From positions 1 through 54,587 of the forward strand of contig JAGAOP010000063.1 of NCBI GenBank assembly GCA_017623685.1: a DNA stretch of 54,587 bases, given 5' to 3'. The translations under genes and the position numbers were made by a program. Source of the stretch: Spirochaetaceae bacterium (lineage in GTDB: Bacteria; Spirochaetota; Spirochaetia; Treponematales; Treponemataceae). Shown here one piece after another: positions 44,702 to 53,218 of the stretch. Below the pieces are notes generated by a model. The model saw only the letters and a program-made list of their open reading frames with translations, made no database searches and had not been told where the DNA came from. How positions within the stretch are numbered: position 1 is the stretch's first letter; each line of letters starts with the position of its first letter.

Positions 44702-45556
44702 ATGATTATTAATCACAACATGAGTTCTATGTATGCTAACAGAACTTTGGGTGTTTCCAACGCACAAATTCAAGGCAACATAGAAAAACTCAGTTCTGGT
44801 CAGCGTATAAACAGAGCTGGCGACGATGCATCTGGATTAGCTGTATCTGAAAAAATGCGATCTCAGATTAGAGGTTTAAATCAAGCTGAACGCAATATTC
44901 AGAATGGTGTTTCATTTATTCAGACAACTGAAGGATATCTACAGGAAACAACAGATATTCTACAGCGCATCCGTGAACTTTCTGTACAGTCTGCAAACGG
45001 TATTTATACCGACGAAGACCGTATGCAAATTCAGGTTGAAGTTTCACAGTTGATTTCTGAAGTAGATCGTATCGCTAGTCAGGCACAATTCAACGGCATG
45101 AATATGCTAACAGGTGCTTTCGCTACAGATTCAATATCTGGCCGCATCATGCAGCTTCAGATTGGCGCAAACATGGATCAGAACGCACGTGTGTATATCG
45201 GCACAATGACCGCTCAGGCACTTGGACTTGTTGGTGCTCAGGGCAGTGAAGAAGCTCTAGCAATTTCAACACCACAAGAAGCAAATCAAGCTATTGGAGC
45301 AGTTGATGAAGCACTTAAAGTAGTTTCACGCCAGCGTGCAGACTTGGGTGCATATCAGAATCGCTTTGAAATGGCTGCTGATGGAGTTGCTATTGCAGCA
45401 GAAAATCTTCAGGCATCTGAATCTCGTATCCGTGACACAGATATGGCTTCAGAAATGGTCGAATTCACAAAGAACCAGATTCTTACACAGGCTGGTACAG
45501 CTATGCTTGCTCAAGCAAATGTACAGTCTCAAAATGTACTTGCACTTTTGAGCTAG
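44702..45556 (+). CDS. flaB: Flagellin FlaB (second paralogue)
   Basis: 284 residues, clearly a paralogue of the preceding gene across its whole length ([20 protein letters not shown]...[31 protein letters not shown]-terminus [24 protein letters not shown]...NVLALLS). Differences are concentrated in the central residues 135-185. The gene order resembles the flaB1-flaB3 pair of T. pallidum (from memory), but which paralogue is which cannot be decided here. It has its own structured leader and a strong terminator, so its expression is set separately. Confidence 0.97.
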   Translation: MIINHNMSSMYANRTLGVSNAQIQGNIEKLSSGQRINRAGDDASGLAVSEKMRSQIRGLNQAERNIQNGVSFIQTTEGYLQETTDILQRIRELSVQSANGIYTDEDRMQIQVEVSQLISEVDRIASQAQFNGMNMLTGAFATDSISGRIMQLQIGANMDQNARVYIGTMTAQALGLVGAQGSEEALAISTPQEANQAIGAVDEALKVVSRQRADLGAYQNRFEMAADGVAIAAENLQASESRIRDTDMASEMVEFTKNQILTQAGTAMLAQANVQSQNVLALLS

Positions 45557-45613
45557 TGTTTTCGTCATTAAAGAGATCTCTGGATGTCATCTTTTTAATG
45601 ACTTTAATAATAT

Positions 45614-45647
45614 CCGGGAGCGGTGCGCCCCACTCCCGGTTTTTTTT
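45614..45647 (+). terminator. Strong terminator between flaB and flaG
   Basis: CCGGGAG (45614-45620) pairs with CTCCCGG (45633-45639), with further GG/CC pairing inside, then eight T residues. The flaG Shine-Dalgarno AAGGAGG begins 2 nt after the T run. Confidence 0.9.
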
Positions 45648-45661
45648 CAAGGAGGAAGCCC

Positions 45662-46036
45662 ATGAGTACAATTAATGCTATTGGGCAGAATTTGGCAATG
45701 GACGGCCGTTCTTTCCACCTAAAAAACACTGCAACAACCGCAGCGACAAACTCGGCGGAAATCAATAATATAATGCAAGATTCCGCTAAGGTGGCGGAGA
45801 ATATTGTTCAAAATCTTGCCAAAGTAAAGCAGGATGTTCAGGAACTTCAAAAACTTTCTGATTCATTAGGACATGAAGTTCGTTTCAACGTAAACGAAGA
45901 GCTAGGACAGGTTGTTGTTAAGATTGTTGACCCTTCTACCGATAAGGTTATAAAGGAGATACCTTCTGCTGATGTGCAGCATCTGCAAATCAAAATCCGA
46001 GAAACCTTTGGTTTAATGGTTGACGAGAAGATTTAG
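45662..46036 (+). CDS. flaG: FlaG family flagellar protein
   Basis: 124 residues from ATG 45662, with AAGGAGG upstream; an in-frame ATG at 45623 lies in the terminator and is excluded. The N-terminal half is low-complexity (Asn, Ala, Thr), then a helix (VAENIVQNLAKVKQDVQELQKLSDSL). The C-terminal FlaG domain reads VRFNVNEELGQVVVKIVDPSTDKVIKEIPSADVQHLQIKIRE. FlaG influences filament length. Its sequence just before fliD is the common order. It must be read through the terminator or from an unseen promoter. Confidence 0.9.
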   Translation: MSTINAIGQNLAMDGRSFHLKNTATTAATNSAEINNIMQDSAKVAENIVQNLAKVKQDVQELQKLSDSLGHEVRFNVNEELGQVVVKIVDPSTDKVIKEIPSADVQHLQIKIRETFGLMVDEKI

Positions 46037-46066
46037 CAGTTCTGCCCTTGCGGATTTGCGAGAACA

Positions 46067-48142
46067 ATGGCTGGAATTTCTATACCTGGAGTCAGTGACA
46101 AATACAAAACAAACGATCTCGTAGAAGCTTTAATGCAACAAGAAAGGTTGCCTCTTGAGCGCGAACAAAAGGTTTTGGATGGGTATATTGTACAGCAAGA
46201 GGCTTGGCGCAGCGTAAACAATAATATGTCTTCGTTGCGCGAGTCTGCTAGATCTCTATACTCTTTTGATAATCCCTTTAGTAATAAACTTGCATCTTCT
46301 TCTAACGAAGATGCTATTTCCGCAGAAGCAAATAGAGATGCTGCTTTTGAATCATTTAAAATCGATGTATTAAATCCTGCATCAGCAGATAGATTCTTAT
46401 CTAAAGAAATTGAAAAAGGCTTAAAAGTAGAAGCTGGAACATATAAATTTACATCTGGAGACAAAACTATAACCATGAACTGGAAGGGTGGTAGCTTGCA
46501 AGATTTTGTTACCTCCTTAAACAGACGTGGTGGTGATACAATTAAAGCTACCCTTATAGGTGTTTCGCCAGGAAAACAATCCTTACTTATAGAATCCTTA
46601 AGAACAGGTGAAAAAAATAAACTTATTTTTGAAGATAAAGCTCTAACCTTTGCAGAATCCATTGGAATGATACAAAAAGTAAAGAGTGAACCTGTTACCT
46701 TTGGAACAAAAACTTCGGACATAAAAGAAAGTCCTTCCACTTCAATCGAAGAACAAAAAGGAATGCCCCCCTTATCAAAGGATCAGGTTAAAATTGTAGA
46801 TGGAAAAATTATTGTTCCACCCCGAGGAAGTTTTTCTTTAACTGTACCTTCTAGTATTACTTCTGATTCTAATCAAAAAATTGAATTCAGTATAAATTCA
46901 ACTCAAGTAGAGGATATTACGACGGCTATAAATGAACAAAGCAAAAGCCCAGAACTCCCCTACCCTGGTGGAATTACTTTTAAAAATATTACAGTACACA
47001 ATATTCAATCTGATACAACACTGTCTACTACAGTAGCAGAAAATAAACCAAAAGACCCTTTATATCCAATAAATAACGATAATTTAGTATACCTTAGAAT
47101 GAAAGACGGAACAGAAGAACCTCTTTCTCAAAGTAACATTATAACAGGGGAAGATGGAGAACAAAAAATTTCACTACAACTTTCCCAACATCCAAACTTG
47201 GATTCCATTGTTATTCGCAATAGAAATACTGGAAAAGAATTGGCAGTTACTACACCAGAAGCCTATAACACCAATGCTGATTTAGGATTTGAACCTGTAA
47301 ACCCAGCCAGCGTGGCTACAGATGCAAAAATAAAATACGAAGGAATTACCATTACTCGACCTACAAATTCAATAGATGACGTAGTACCAAATGTTACCCT
47401 TAATGTGAAAGAAAAAACCGATAAAACAGCTACAATTCAAATTAAACCTGACACAGAAACAGCTAAAGAATCTTTGATTACTTTTATTGGTACCTATAAT
47501 AAGGTGATGGCAGAAATAAATATACTCACTCAAAATAAATCTGAAATCATTAGCGAATTGGAATATCTTTCTGAATCAGAAATTGAACAATATGAAAAAT
47601 GGTTAGGGATTTTTCAAAGTGAATTTAGTTTAACAAATGGTAAAAGCACTATGCAAACCATTATGGTCACCCCTTATCCAGTAGAAGGTAATGATGATGT
47701 TACAATGTTAGCAGATATAGGTATTTCTACCAGTGCAGACACTTATTCTGGATATTCAGCATCTAAGCTTAGAGGGTACCTCGAAATTAACGAAAAGGAA
47801 TTAGATTCAGCACTAGAAAACCATTTAACAGAAATAAAAAACATATTTGGATATGACAGTGACGGAGATTTAATTATTGATAGTGGAGTAGCCTTTCAAT
47901 TAGACAAAAGATTACAAAGTTTTGTTCAATCTGGAGGGATTCTTTCTACAAAAATATCTACTTTAGATAGCAGGATTTCAACTTCAGAAAATAAAATTAC
48001 AAAATTAGAAACACAATTAGAGGAAAAGGAACAAGAACTAAGATATAAATACTCTCAAATGGGAGCTACATTGAATAGTCTTGAATCTCAATCCCAGTCT
48101 ATAACAAATACTTTTAGCAATAATAATAATTCTAAGAAGTAA
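46067..48142 (+). CDS. fliD: Flagellar filament cap protein FliD
   Basis: 691 residues, long for FliD. The N-terminal FliD_N domain (ISIPGVSDKYKTNDLVEALMQQERLPLEREQKVLDGY...WRSVNNNMSSL) and C-terminal FliD_C domain with coiled coil (SKLRGYLEINEKELDSALENHLTEIKNIFGYDSDGDLI...ISTLDSRISTSENKITKLETQL) are clear. The middle is a large beta-rich insertion. FliD caps the growing filament and folds incoming flagellin. Spirochaete FliD works in the periplasm. The start has no strong ribosome binding site; it lies 30 bp after flaG. Confidence 0.95.
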   Translation: MAGISIPGVSDKYKTNDLVEALMQQERLPLEREQKVLDGYIVQQEAWRSVNNNMSSLRESARSLYSFDNPFSNKLASSSNEDAISAEANRDAAFESFKIDVLNPASADRFLSKEIEKGLKVEAGTYKFTSGDKTITMNWKGGSLQDFVTSLNRRGGDTIKATLIGVSPGKQSLLIESLRTGEKNKLIFEDKALTFAESIGMIQKVKSEPVTFGTKTSDIKESPSTSIEEQKGMPPLSKDQVKIVDGKIIVPPRGSFSLTVPSSITSDSNQKIEFSINSTQVEDITTAINEQSKSPELPYPGGITFKNITVHNIQSDTTLSTTVAENKPKDPLYPINNDNLVYLRMKDGTEEPLSQSNIITGEDGEQKISLQLSQHPNLDSIVIRNRNTGKELAVTTPEAYNTNADLGFEPVNPASVATDAKIKYEGITITRPTNSIDDVVPNVTLNVKEKTDKTATIQIKPDTETAKESLITFIGTYNKVMAEINILTQNKSEIISELEYLSESEIEQYEKWLGIFQSEFSLTNGKSTMQTIMVTPYPVEGNDDVTMLADIGISTSADTYSGYSASKLRGYLEINEKELDSALENHLTEIKNIFGYDSDGDLIIDSGVAFQLDKRLQSFVQSGGILSTKISTLDSRISTSENKITKLETQLEEKEQELRYKYSQMGATLNSLESQSQSITNTFSNNNNSKK

Positions 48143-48153
48143 AGGAATTTTTT

Positions 48154-48750
48154 ATGGATATAGTAATTAATGGTAACAAAGCAGATATTACCTTAGACAC
48201 AGAAAAAAACTTAGGAGATGTGCTTTCCGCATTAGAAACTGAATTTTCTGCTCACAACGCAACAACTATTTCAATTTCCTTAGATGATAAACAAATTCTT
48301 CCCGAAGAATTCGATAATATTTTGGACAAACCAATTGACAGTGTAAAAACTCTTTCTTTAACCACAATTTCCCAAGAAGATGTTATCAGTGGTTTTATAG
48401 CAAGTTCGAAAGATTTTAAGCAAATTTCTAGTGAATTAAATAATCTAGCTGTAATGTTCCAAAATGGGCAGGATAAAACAGCCATTACTGTTGTAAAAAA
48501 TTTAGCTGATACAATAGAATATTTTTGTAATATCGTAACTCTAGCTTCCCTTTTTCCAGAAAAATTTGGTAAAATTCAAGTTCAAAATATGCCAATTTCC
48601 AATTTTTTTGGAGAATTAGCTCCCATTCTGAATGATTTTGAACAAGCTTTACAAGATTCTGATTCTGTTTTAATTGGGGACTTGGCAGAATATGAAATAA
48701 ATCCTAGAATAACTTCAATAATTGACATGATAGATTCAATCAATGCATAA
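48154..48750 (+). CDS. Unknown protein linked to fliD
   Basis: 198 residues, acidic, cytoplasmic. It starts with a ubiquitin-like or beta-grasp pattern (MDIVINGNKADITLDTEKNLGDVLSALETEFSAHNATTISISLDDKQILPEEF), followed by helices (ISGFIASSKDFKQISSELNNLAVMFQNG and FCNIVTLASLFPEKFGKIQ). Its position 11 bp after fliD suggests a flagellar chaperone or regulatory role, but this is only context. AAGGA lies 7 nt before the ATG. In T. pallidum an uncharacterised gene holds the same place, from memory. Confidence 0.75.
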   Translation: MDIVINGNKADITLDTEKNLGDVLSALETEFSAHNATTISISLDDKQILPEEFDNILDKPIDSVKTLSLTTISQEDVISGFIASSKDFKQISSELNNLAVMFQNGQDKTAITVVKNLADTIEYFCNIVTLASLFPEKFGKIQVQNMPISNFFGELAPILNDFEQALQDSDSVLIGDLAEYEINPRITSIIDMIDSINA

Positions 48751-48781
48751 AACATAGTTCGATTATCTTGTGGAGATATAT

Positions 48782-49048
48782 ATGCAAATTCTTGACCTAA
48801 AAAATATTAAAAGAACTGAAGGTGTTATTTATTATCGCAGGCAATATAGTGCAGATGTAGAACTTGAATTGCCTAATCAAATAGAAAATTTGCCTATTAC
48901 TTTTACTATTGAAACAAATCCTATTGGTATGAAAGAATTTGAATTAGAAATAGATAGATACAAGCTAAATTATCCATTATTACCTATAAGAAAAGCACTA
49001 AAAGAATTTATTTTAAACAAGGATGAACAGGGAGAACTCCCCATATGA
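48782..49048 (+). CDS. Small conserved-type protein, unknown
   Basis: 88 residues from ATG 48782, with GGAG 7 nt upstream; an in-frame GTG at 48770 overlaps that site and is not chosen. Beta-rich (GVIYYRRQYSADVELELPNQIENLPITFTIETNPIGMKEFELEI) with a C-terminal helix. It overlaps tsaE by 4 bp (ATGA-type), so the two are translationally coupled. No family recognised. Confidence 0.7.
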   Translation: MQILDLKNIKRTEGVIYYRRQYSADVELELPNQIENLPITFTIETNPIGMKEFELEIDRYKLNYPLLPIRKALKEFILNKDEQGELPI

Positions 49049-49473
49049 TATTTGAAACAAATACCCCAGAAGAAACTATTGCTATAGGAAAAAAAATTGG
49101 GGAAAAACTTACATCTGGTGCAATAATTGCTATGGAAGGAACTCTTGCCGCAGGGAAAACCACAATCACTAAAGGAATTGCCCTTGGTCTAGGAATAGAA
49201 GAAGAAATTACAAGTCCTACTTTTACCTTAATTTCTGAGTACGAAGGAAGAATCCCACTGTATCAAATGGATGTATATCGAATAGATACCGTAGAAGATT
49301 TTTTGGCTCTTGGTGTAGAAGAAATGCTTTATGGAAATGGAGTCTGTGTTATAGAATGGAGCGAAAAAATTCGTTCAGAATTACCAAAAGAAACTATAAC
49401 TATTAACATGAAAGCAGGTAACAAAGAAACTAGACAAATTGAAATAAATAATTGGCCCTACGGAGATATTTAA
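49045..49473 (+). CDS. tsaE: tRNA t6A biosynthesis ATPase TsaE
   Basis: 142 residues. Walker A GTLAAGKTT, then SPTFTLISEYEGRIPLYQMDVYRID and VCVIEWSEKI, all diagnostic. TsaE drives the TsaBDE complex that installs threonylcarbamoyl on A37 of ANN-decoding tRNAs. It overlaps its neighbours at both ends and is followed directly by tsaB, so both are made together. TsaD and TsaC are not in this window. Confidence 0.95.
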   Translation: MIFETNTPEETIAIGKKIGEKLTSGAIIAMEGTLAAGKTTITKGIALGLGIEEEITSPTFTLISEYEGRIPLYQMDVYRIDTVEDFLALGVEEMLYGNGVCVIEWSEKIRSELPKETITINMKAGNKETRQIEINNWPYGDI

Positions 49474-50144
49474 TGAAAGCCCTTGCTTTAGATACAGCAG
49501 CATCTTGTATTTCTATTGCTGCTAGAAATGAATCACTAACTTGTACAATTATTCTAGATATTGGGATGCATCAATCTGAAAGGTTAATGCCAACTGTAGA
49601 TTCTGTATTGAAAGAATGTGGTTTATCCGTTAAAGATTTAGATTTTGTTGCCATAAGCATTGGTCCAGGTTCATTCACAGGATTACGACTTGCAACAGCG
49701 GCAGCAAAGGCAATAAAACTTGCCACAGGTTGTCCAATATACGGTATATCATCTTTAGATGCATATGCTCATCCGTATTCCTGTTGGAATGGTCTCGTTT
49801 TGGCAACATTAGATGCAAAAAAACACCGATTCTATGCAGCCTTATACCACAAAGGAGTTACTGTACAAGAAGCACAGGATGTTACCCCAGAAGAAATTGC
49901 TTTATGGATTGAAAATCAAGACCAAGTTTTAATTACTGGACCTGATGCAAAAATGCTAAAAAATAGCTTAGACTCATTAAATAAAGGATTATCAGTTTTT
50001 TGCTTTCAAGATATAGTTTCTTGTGCAACAGAAGGAATGTTTACAATTGGGTATAATATGCTTTCTCATGGTAAAACTCCTATGGAAGATTATGAAGGTC
50101 CAATTTATTTACGAAAAAGCGAAGCCGAAGAAAAAAAAGACTAA
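49473..50144 (+). CDS. tsaB: tRNA t6A biosynthesis protein TsaB
   Basis: 223 residues from ATG 49473, overlapping the tsaE stop (TAATG), with GGAG upstream; earlier in-frame starts would run into tsaE. The ASKHA fold shows ALALDTAASCISIA, the dimer helix MHQSERLMPTVDSVLKECG, and FVAISIGPGSFTGLRLATAAAKA. TsaB is the inactive partner that stabilises TsaD. Its stop overlaps the convergent outer-membrane protein stop by 4 bp. Confidence 0.95.
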   Translation: MKALALDTAASCISIAARNESLTCTIILDIGMHQSERLMPTVDSVLKECGLSVKDLDFVAISIGPGSFTGLRLATAAAKAIKLATGCPIYGISSLDAYAHPYSCWNGLVLATLDAKKHRFYAALYHKGVTVQEAQDVTPEEIALWIENQDQVLITGPDAKMLKNSLDSLNKGLSVFCFQDIVSCATEGMFTIGYNMLSHGKTPMEDYEGPIYLRKSEAEEKKD

Positions 50145-51310
50145 TAATATAAGGATATACCAAAACTACCACGCATCTGTGGCATAATTCCAGGATCTAA
50201 ACTTTTCTCTTGACCATAAAGTGCAAAACTAATATGGAAAGGGTCTAAGTCAATTCCTGCACCTAGAGCTAAATACGGTCCATTTAAACCAACCCGTAGA
50301 GCAATGGTTTTAAACACAACAACTTCCATTCCAGCAGAAAAGGATAGCCATGGAGATTCACCAAAGGGATCTTCTAGCTCGGTAAACAAAGAAAGAGCAT
50401 TTTTATAGTCAGCATAAATTTTCCAAGAACTAAGTATACCCTTAGTAAATCCTGTGGGAATAAAAATAGCTACTCCTAGACCTAAATCACCTTTTGTCCA
50501 AAGTAATTCCAAATCACCTTTTTTAAAAGAAAAGCCAAAATCATCAGGTGTACCAAATTGATTTTTAAAACCTAGATATGCATCGTGCCAGACTGCAGAA
50601 AAGGATAAAAAATTCATAAAAGTGTAGTTCGCACCTATATCCATACCCATTGCAAAAGTTCCAGAAAAGGGCATTGTTGAAAAATCAATATCTGTAATTT
50701 TACTTGGATCTCCAGTATAAAGCATTTCCATGCGACCCAAAAATTTATTTGTTGTTCCAACAGAAAAACGATGATTTCTTGTTTTAATCAGAGGAATTGC
50801 ACTACCCACTGCTAATTGTAGTTCCCCACCAAGAATTACATCTGAAATAGCTAAAGAAGGAATTGCACTATGGATATAAACACGATTAAATAAACCAAAA
50901 GCTGATTTTTCATTTACTTTTGCAAAGGTAAGTGGTAATGATGAATCTACATCCACATACATTCCACCTGTATTAGATAATTGAGCTAACAATTCATCAA
51001 TAACAGTTTGAATAACATCTTCAGAATCTTTTGCAGCAGAATATATCGATGGGAGAGCTTGTAAGGGACCACCTAAATCCAAGTTTATCGATGGCAAAAG
51101 AGTCTTTTTTTCGACCAAGGGGATTCCAGCTGGATTGGAAAGCATAACATAAGGTGTTGTAAAATCGCAATAATACATTCCACCCATAGCCAAAGAGCGT
51201 ACATCTACAACTTCAGGTCTTTCTATTCCTGTTTCTTCAAAAGAGAATTGAGAAAAACAAGGAACAAGGGAAAAAATCACAAAAAGTAAAATAAAACAAT
51301 ATCTTTTCAT
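50141..51310 (-). CDS. FadL/OmpP1-like outer-membrane beta-barrel protein
   Basis: 389 residues: signal peptide MKRYCFILLFVIFSLVPCFS, then an N-terminal FadL-like plug motif (VRSLAMGGMYYCDFTTPYVMLSNPAGIPLV). Alternating amphipathic strands with aromatic girdles follow, ending in a beta-signal-like GSFGISLYY. FadL-type barrels take up long-chain fatty acids and other hydrophobic compounds; T. pallidum has several such proteins. The gene overlaps the upstream lipoprotein gene by 4 bp, so the two are likely partners in the outer membrane. The barrel assignment rests on pattern, not search. Confidence 0.6.
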   Translation of the reverse strand: MKRYCFILLFVIFSLVPCFSQFSFEETGIERPEVVDVRSLAMGGMYYCDFTTPYVMLSNPAGIPLVEKKTLLPSINLDLGGPLQALPSIYSAAKDSEDVIQTVIDELLAQLSNTGGMYVDVDSSLPLTFAKVNEKSAFGLFNRVYIHSAIPSLAISDVILGGELQLAVGSAIPLIKTRNHRFSVGTTNKFLGRMEMLYTGDPSKITDIDFSTMPFSGTFAMGMDIGANYTFMNFLSFSAVWHDAYLGFKNQFGTPDDFGFSFKKGDLELLWTKGDLGLGVAIFIPTGFTKGILSSWKIYADYKNALSLFTELEDPFGESPWLSFSAGMEVVVFKTIALRVGLNGPYLALGAGIDLDPFHISFALYGQEKSLDPGIMPQMRGSFGISLYY

Positions 51311-52128
51311 GATCCCTCCGGAGTAGAACCAGTTTCCTCTTTTTCAATTCCAAAAAAATCATCAAGAAAATCTCCCATATTAAAACCTAAAAGAGAAACT
51401 TCGCTTGTTTCATCGCCGCGATTTTCGGTTAGGTAAGTGGTAACCTGATAAGAAATATTTATTGCCTCAGCAATTTCTGGAGCAAAACCTTCTGCAACTA
51501 AAGCATCTGTAAAAGAACCTGATCCAGAAACATCAGCTTGAGTTGCAACTTTTATCGAAGAAAGCAAGTCGGTAACTGATTTATCCGAGGTATCTTTTTG
51601 TTTTTTCATGGCAGAAGCAACTAAGGAAGTTGCAGATAACATAATGCTATAAGCATCGGCATTGTCCAAAACTTCAGCATCTGATAATAGAGCTTCGATA
51701 ATAGATGTATTTTCTAAAAAAGCACCTGAATCAATTAATACATCTGCAAATTCTTCGTAGGAAAATTCTGATTCGGTATTAGAAGTAGTTTCATCAATAT
51801 AGTCTGCCACTGTAGAAACAGGTATTGTACTAGATACGACACCTGTAAGGACAGCTTCTTTTTCTTCTAAGGAAAGTGAATCACATAGGTTTTCACCCTT
51901 TTCGGATGCTTCATCACATCGTTCAGAAAGTTCAGTTAATAAATCTGAAGCACTTTTAGGGTCAGAAGGGAATTTTTTTATATTATCGATTATTTCCGAT
52001 GTTGAATATTCATCTAAAGAGTCACCAAAATCCCTTTCAGAAGAAAATATAGGTGTAACAAATAAATCACAAGAAAAAAAGCAAAAAACAGAAGTTGCTA
52101 AAAGCATATATAATATAAACTGTTTCAT
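51307..52128 (-). CDS. Lipoprotein, unknown, paired with the outer-membrane barrel
   Basis: 273 residues. The signal peptide MKQFILYMLLATSVFCFFSC has a lipobox FFSC, so Cys20 should be lipidated. The mature protein is acidic and almost all helical, rich in Ser, Asp, Glu and Ala (LLTELSERCDEASEKGENLCDSLSLEEKEAV, YIDETTSNTESEF), resembling a helical repeat scaffold. The ATGA overlap with the barrel gene indicates tight coupling. Two Cys residues near 72 and 82 could form a disulfide. No family recognised. Confidence 0.7.
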   Translation of the reverse strand: MKQFILYMLLATSVFCFFSCDLFVTPIFSSERDFGDSLDEYSTSEIIDNIKKFPSDPKSASDLLTELSERCDEASEKGENLCDSLSLEEKEAVLTGVVSSTIPVSTVADYIDETTSNTESEFSYEEFADVLIDSGAFLENTSIIEALLSDAEVLDNADAYSIMLSATSLVASAMKKQKDTSDKSVTDLLSSIKVATQADVSGSGSFTDALVAEGFAPEIAEAINISYQVTTYLTENRGDETSEVSLLGFNMGDFLDDFFGIEKEETGSTPEGS

Positions 52129-52198
52129 GTCATAATTATAACATATTTTTTTTTATTTACCAACCCTATATTTATTTTTTTAAGAATAAAAAGCAAAA

Positions 52199-52227
52199 TA
52201 GACATTATTTTCAAAGGATAGTATACT
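52199..52227 (+). promoter_or_regulatory. Promoter of the dus gene, start at ATG
   Basis: TAGACA (52199-52204), 17 nt, TATACT (52222-52227), then exactly 6 nt to the ATG at 52234. No Shine-Dalgarno is possible. Confidence 0.7.
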
Positions 52228-52233
52228 GCCACT

Positions 52234-53214
52234 ATGAAACTTTTTTTAGCTCCCATGGCAACCTTAACCCATACTGCTTTGCGACAAATAATTTATAGTT
52301 TTGGTGGTTGCGATGAATATTATACAGAAATGATTCAAGCTGGAACTTTATTAAACAATGGTCCTTTTGAAAAATATTATTTAATTACAGATCCTGAACC
52401 TGAAAAATTAGTTTGGCAACTTACGGGAGGAAAACCAGAAGCTTTAATCCAAGCTACAGAACTTTTGTGCAGAACAGGTGGCATTGGCGTTGATATAAAT
52501 ATGGGTTGCTGTGCCCCTGATATTATACGTTCTGGTGCTGGTATTGCTTGGATGCTAAAACCTTTAGAAGAGACTCAAGAAATGCTAAAAGGTGTAGCTT
52601 ATGAAATTAAAAAAGTTGAAAAAAATCATAGATTTAGCGTGAAAATTCGTTTAGGTGATGATGATTTTACAGAAAAAAAATTTTTTTCATTTATTGATAT
52701 GTTGGCATTTGTGGGAGTAAATCAAATCACTCTTCATCCTAGAACAAAAAAAGAAAAATATCGCTTAGCTCCTCGATATGAATATGTAAAAAAACTTGTG
52801 GAATATGTTAAAAAAAATAATTATCCAATAAATATAATTCTAAACGGTGGAATTTCCAGTAAAGATTCTTTAGATAAGGCATTAGAAGTTTCTTCTAATG
52901 TTTCTGGAATTATGATAGGTCGAGGAGCAGTTCAAAAACCATGGATTTTTTCGCAACTAAAAAATTTAGCCCCAGAAAAAATCGATTTGTTGCAAACAGG
53001 ACTTGATTTTATTCATGCCCTTGAAAAATACCAACCACCTGAATTTTATAAAACAAGACTGCAAAGATTTTTTACTTATTACAGTGACAATGTGCAGTTT
53101 TCACACTTTTTGCGGACAAAATTGTTAGCCTCCCCTTCTCCTGAAGGTTGCAAAGAAGTGCTTACAAAATACTTTGATCAATGTCCAGAAGAAAGGATGC
53201 TATTTTTAAAATAA
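52234..53214 (+). CDS. tRNA-dihydrouridine synthase family protein
   Basis: 326 residues. FMN TIM-barrel of the Dus family: FLAPMATLTHTALRQI, YYTEMIQAG, WQLTGGKPEALIQATEL, the active-site segment VDINMGCCAPDIIRSGAGIAWM with the catalytic Cys (second Cys in place of the usual Pro), SVKIRLG, QITLHPRTKKEKY, ILNGGISS and GIMIGRGAVQKPWIF. The HPRT.(K/Q).Y site suits tRNA uracil binding. DusA, B or C class cannot be assigned by eye. It reduces uridine to dihydrouridine in the tRNA D loop. It converges with the GH53 gene with a 4-bp gap. Confidence 0.9.
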   Translation: MKLFLAPMATLTHTALRQIIYSFGGCDEYYTEMIQAGTLLNNGPFEKYYLITDPEPEKLVWQLTGGKPEALIQATELLCRTGGIGVDINMGCCAPDIIRSGAGIAWMLKPLEETQEMLKGVAYEIKKVEKNHRFSVKIRLGDDDFTEKKFFSFIDMLAFVGVNQITLHPRTKKEKYRLAPRYEYVKKLVEYVKKNNYPINIILNGGISSKDSLDKALEVSSNVSGIMIGRGAVQKPWIFSQLKNLAPEKIDLLQTGLDFIHALEKYQPPEFYKTRLQRFFTYYSDNVQFSHFLRTKLLASPSPEGCKEVLTKYFDQCPEERMLFLK

Positions 53215-53218
53215 TGAA

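Noticed and set aside
44524-44712. 62-codon frame in the second flagellin leader
   Set aside because: It overlaps the structured leader and the flagellin start, opens with TTG without a ribosome binding site, and has no recognisable protein character.
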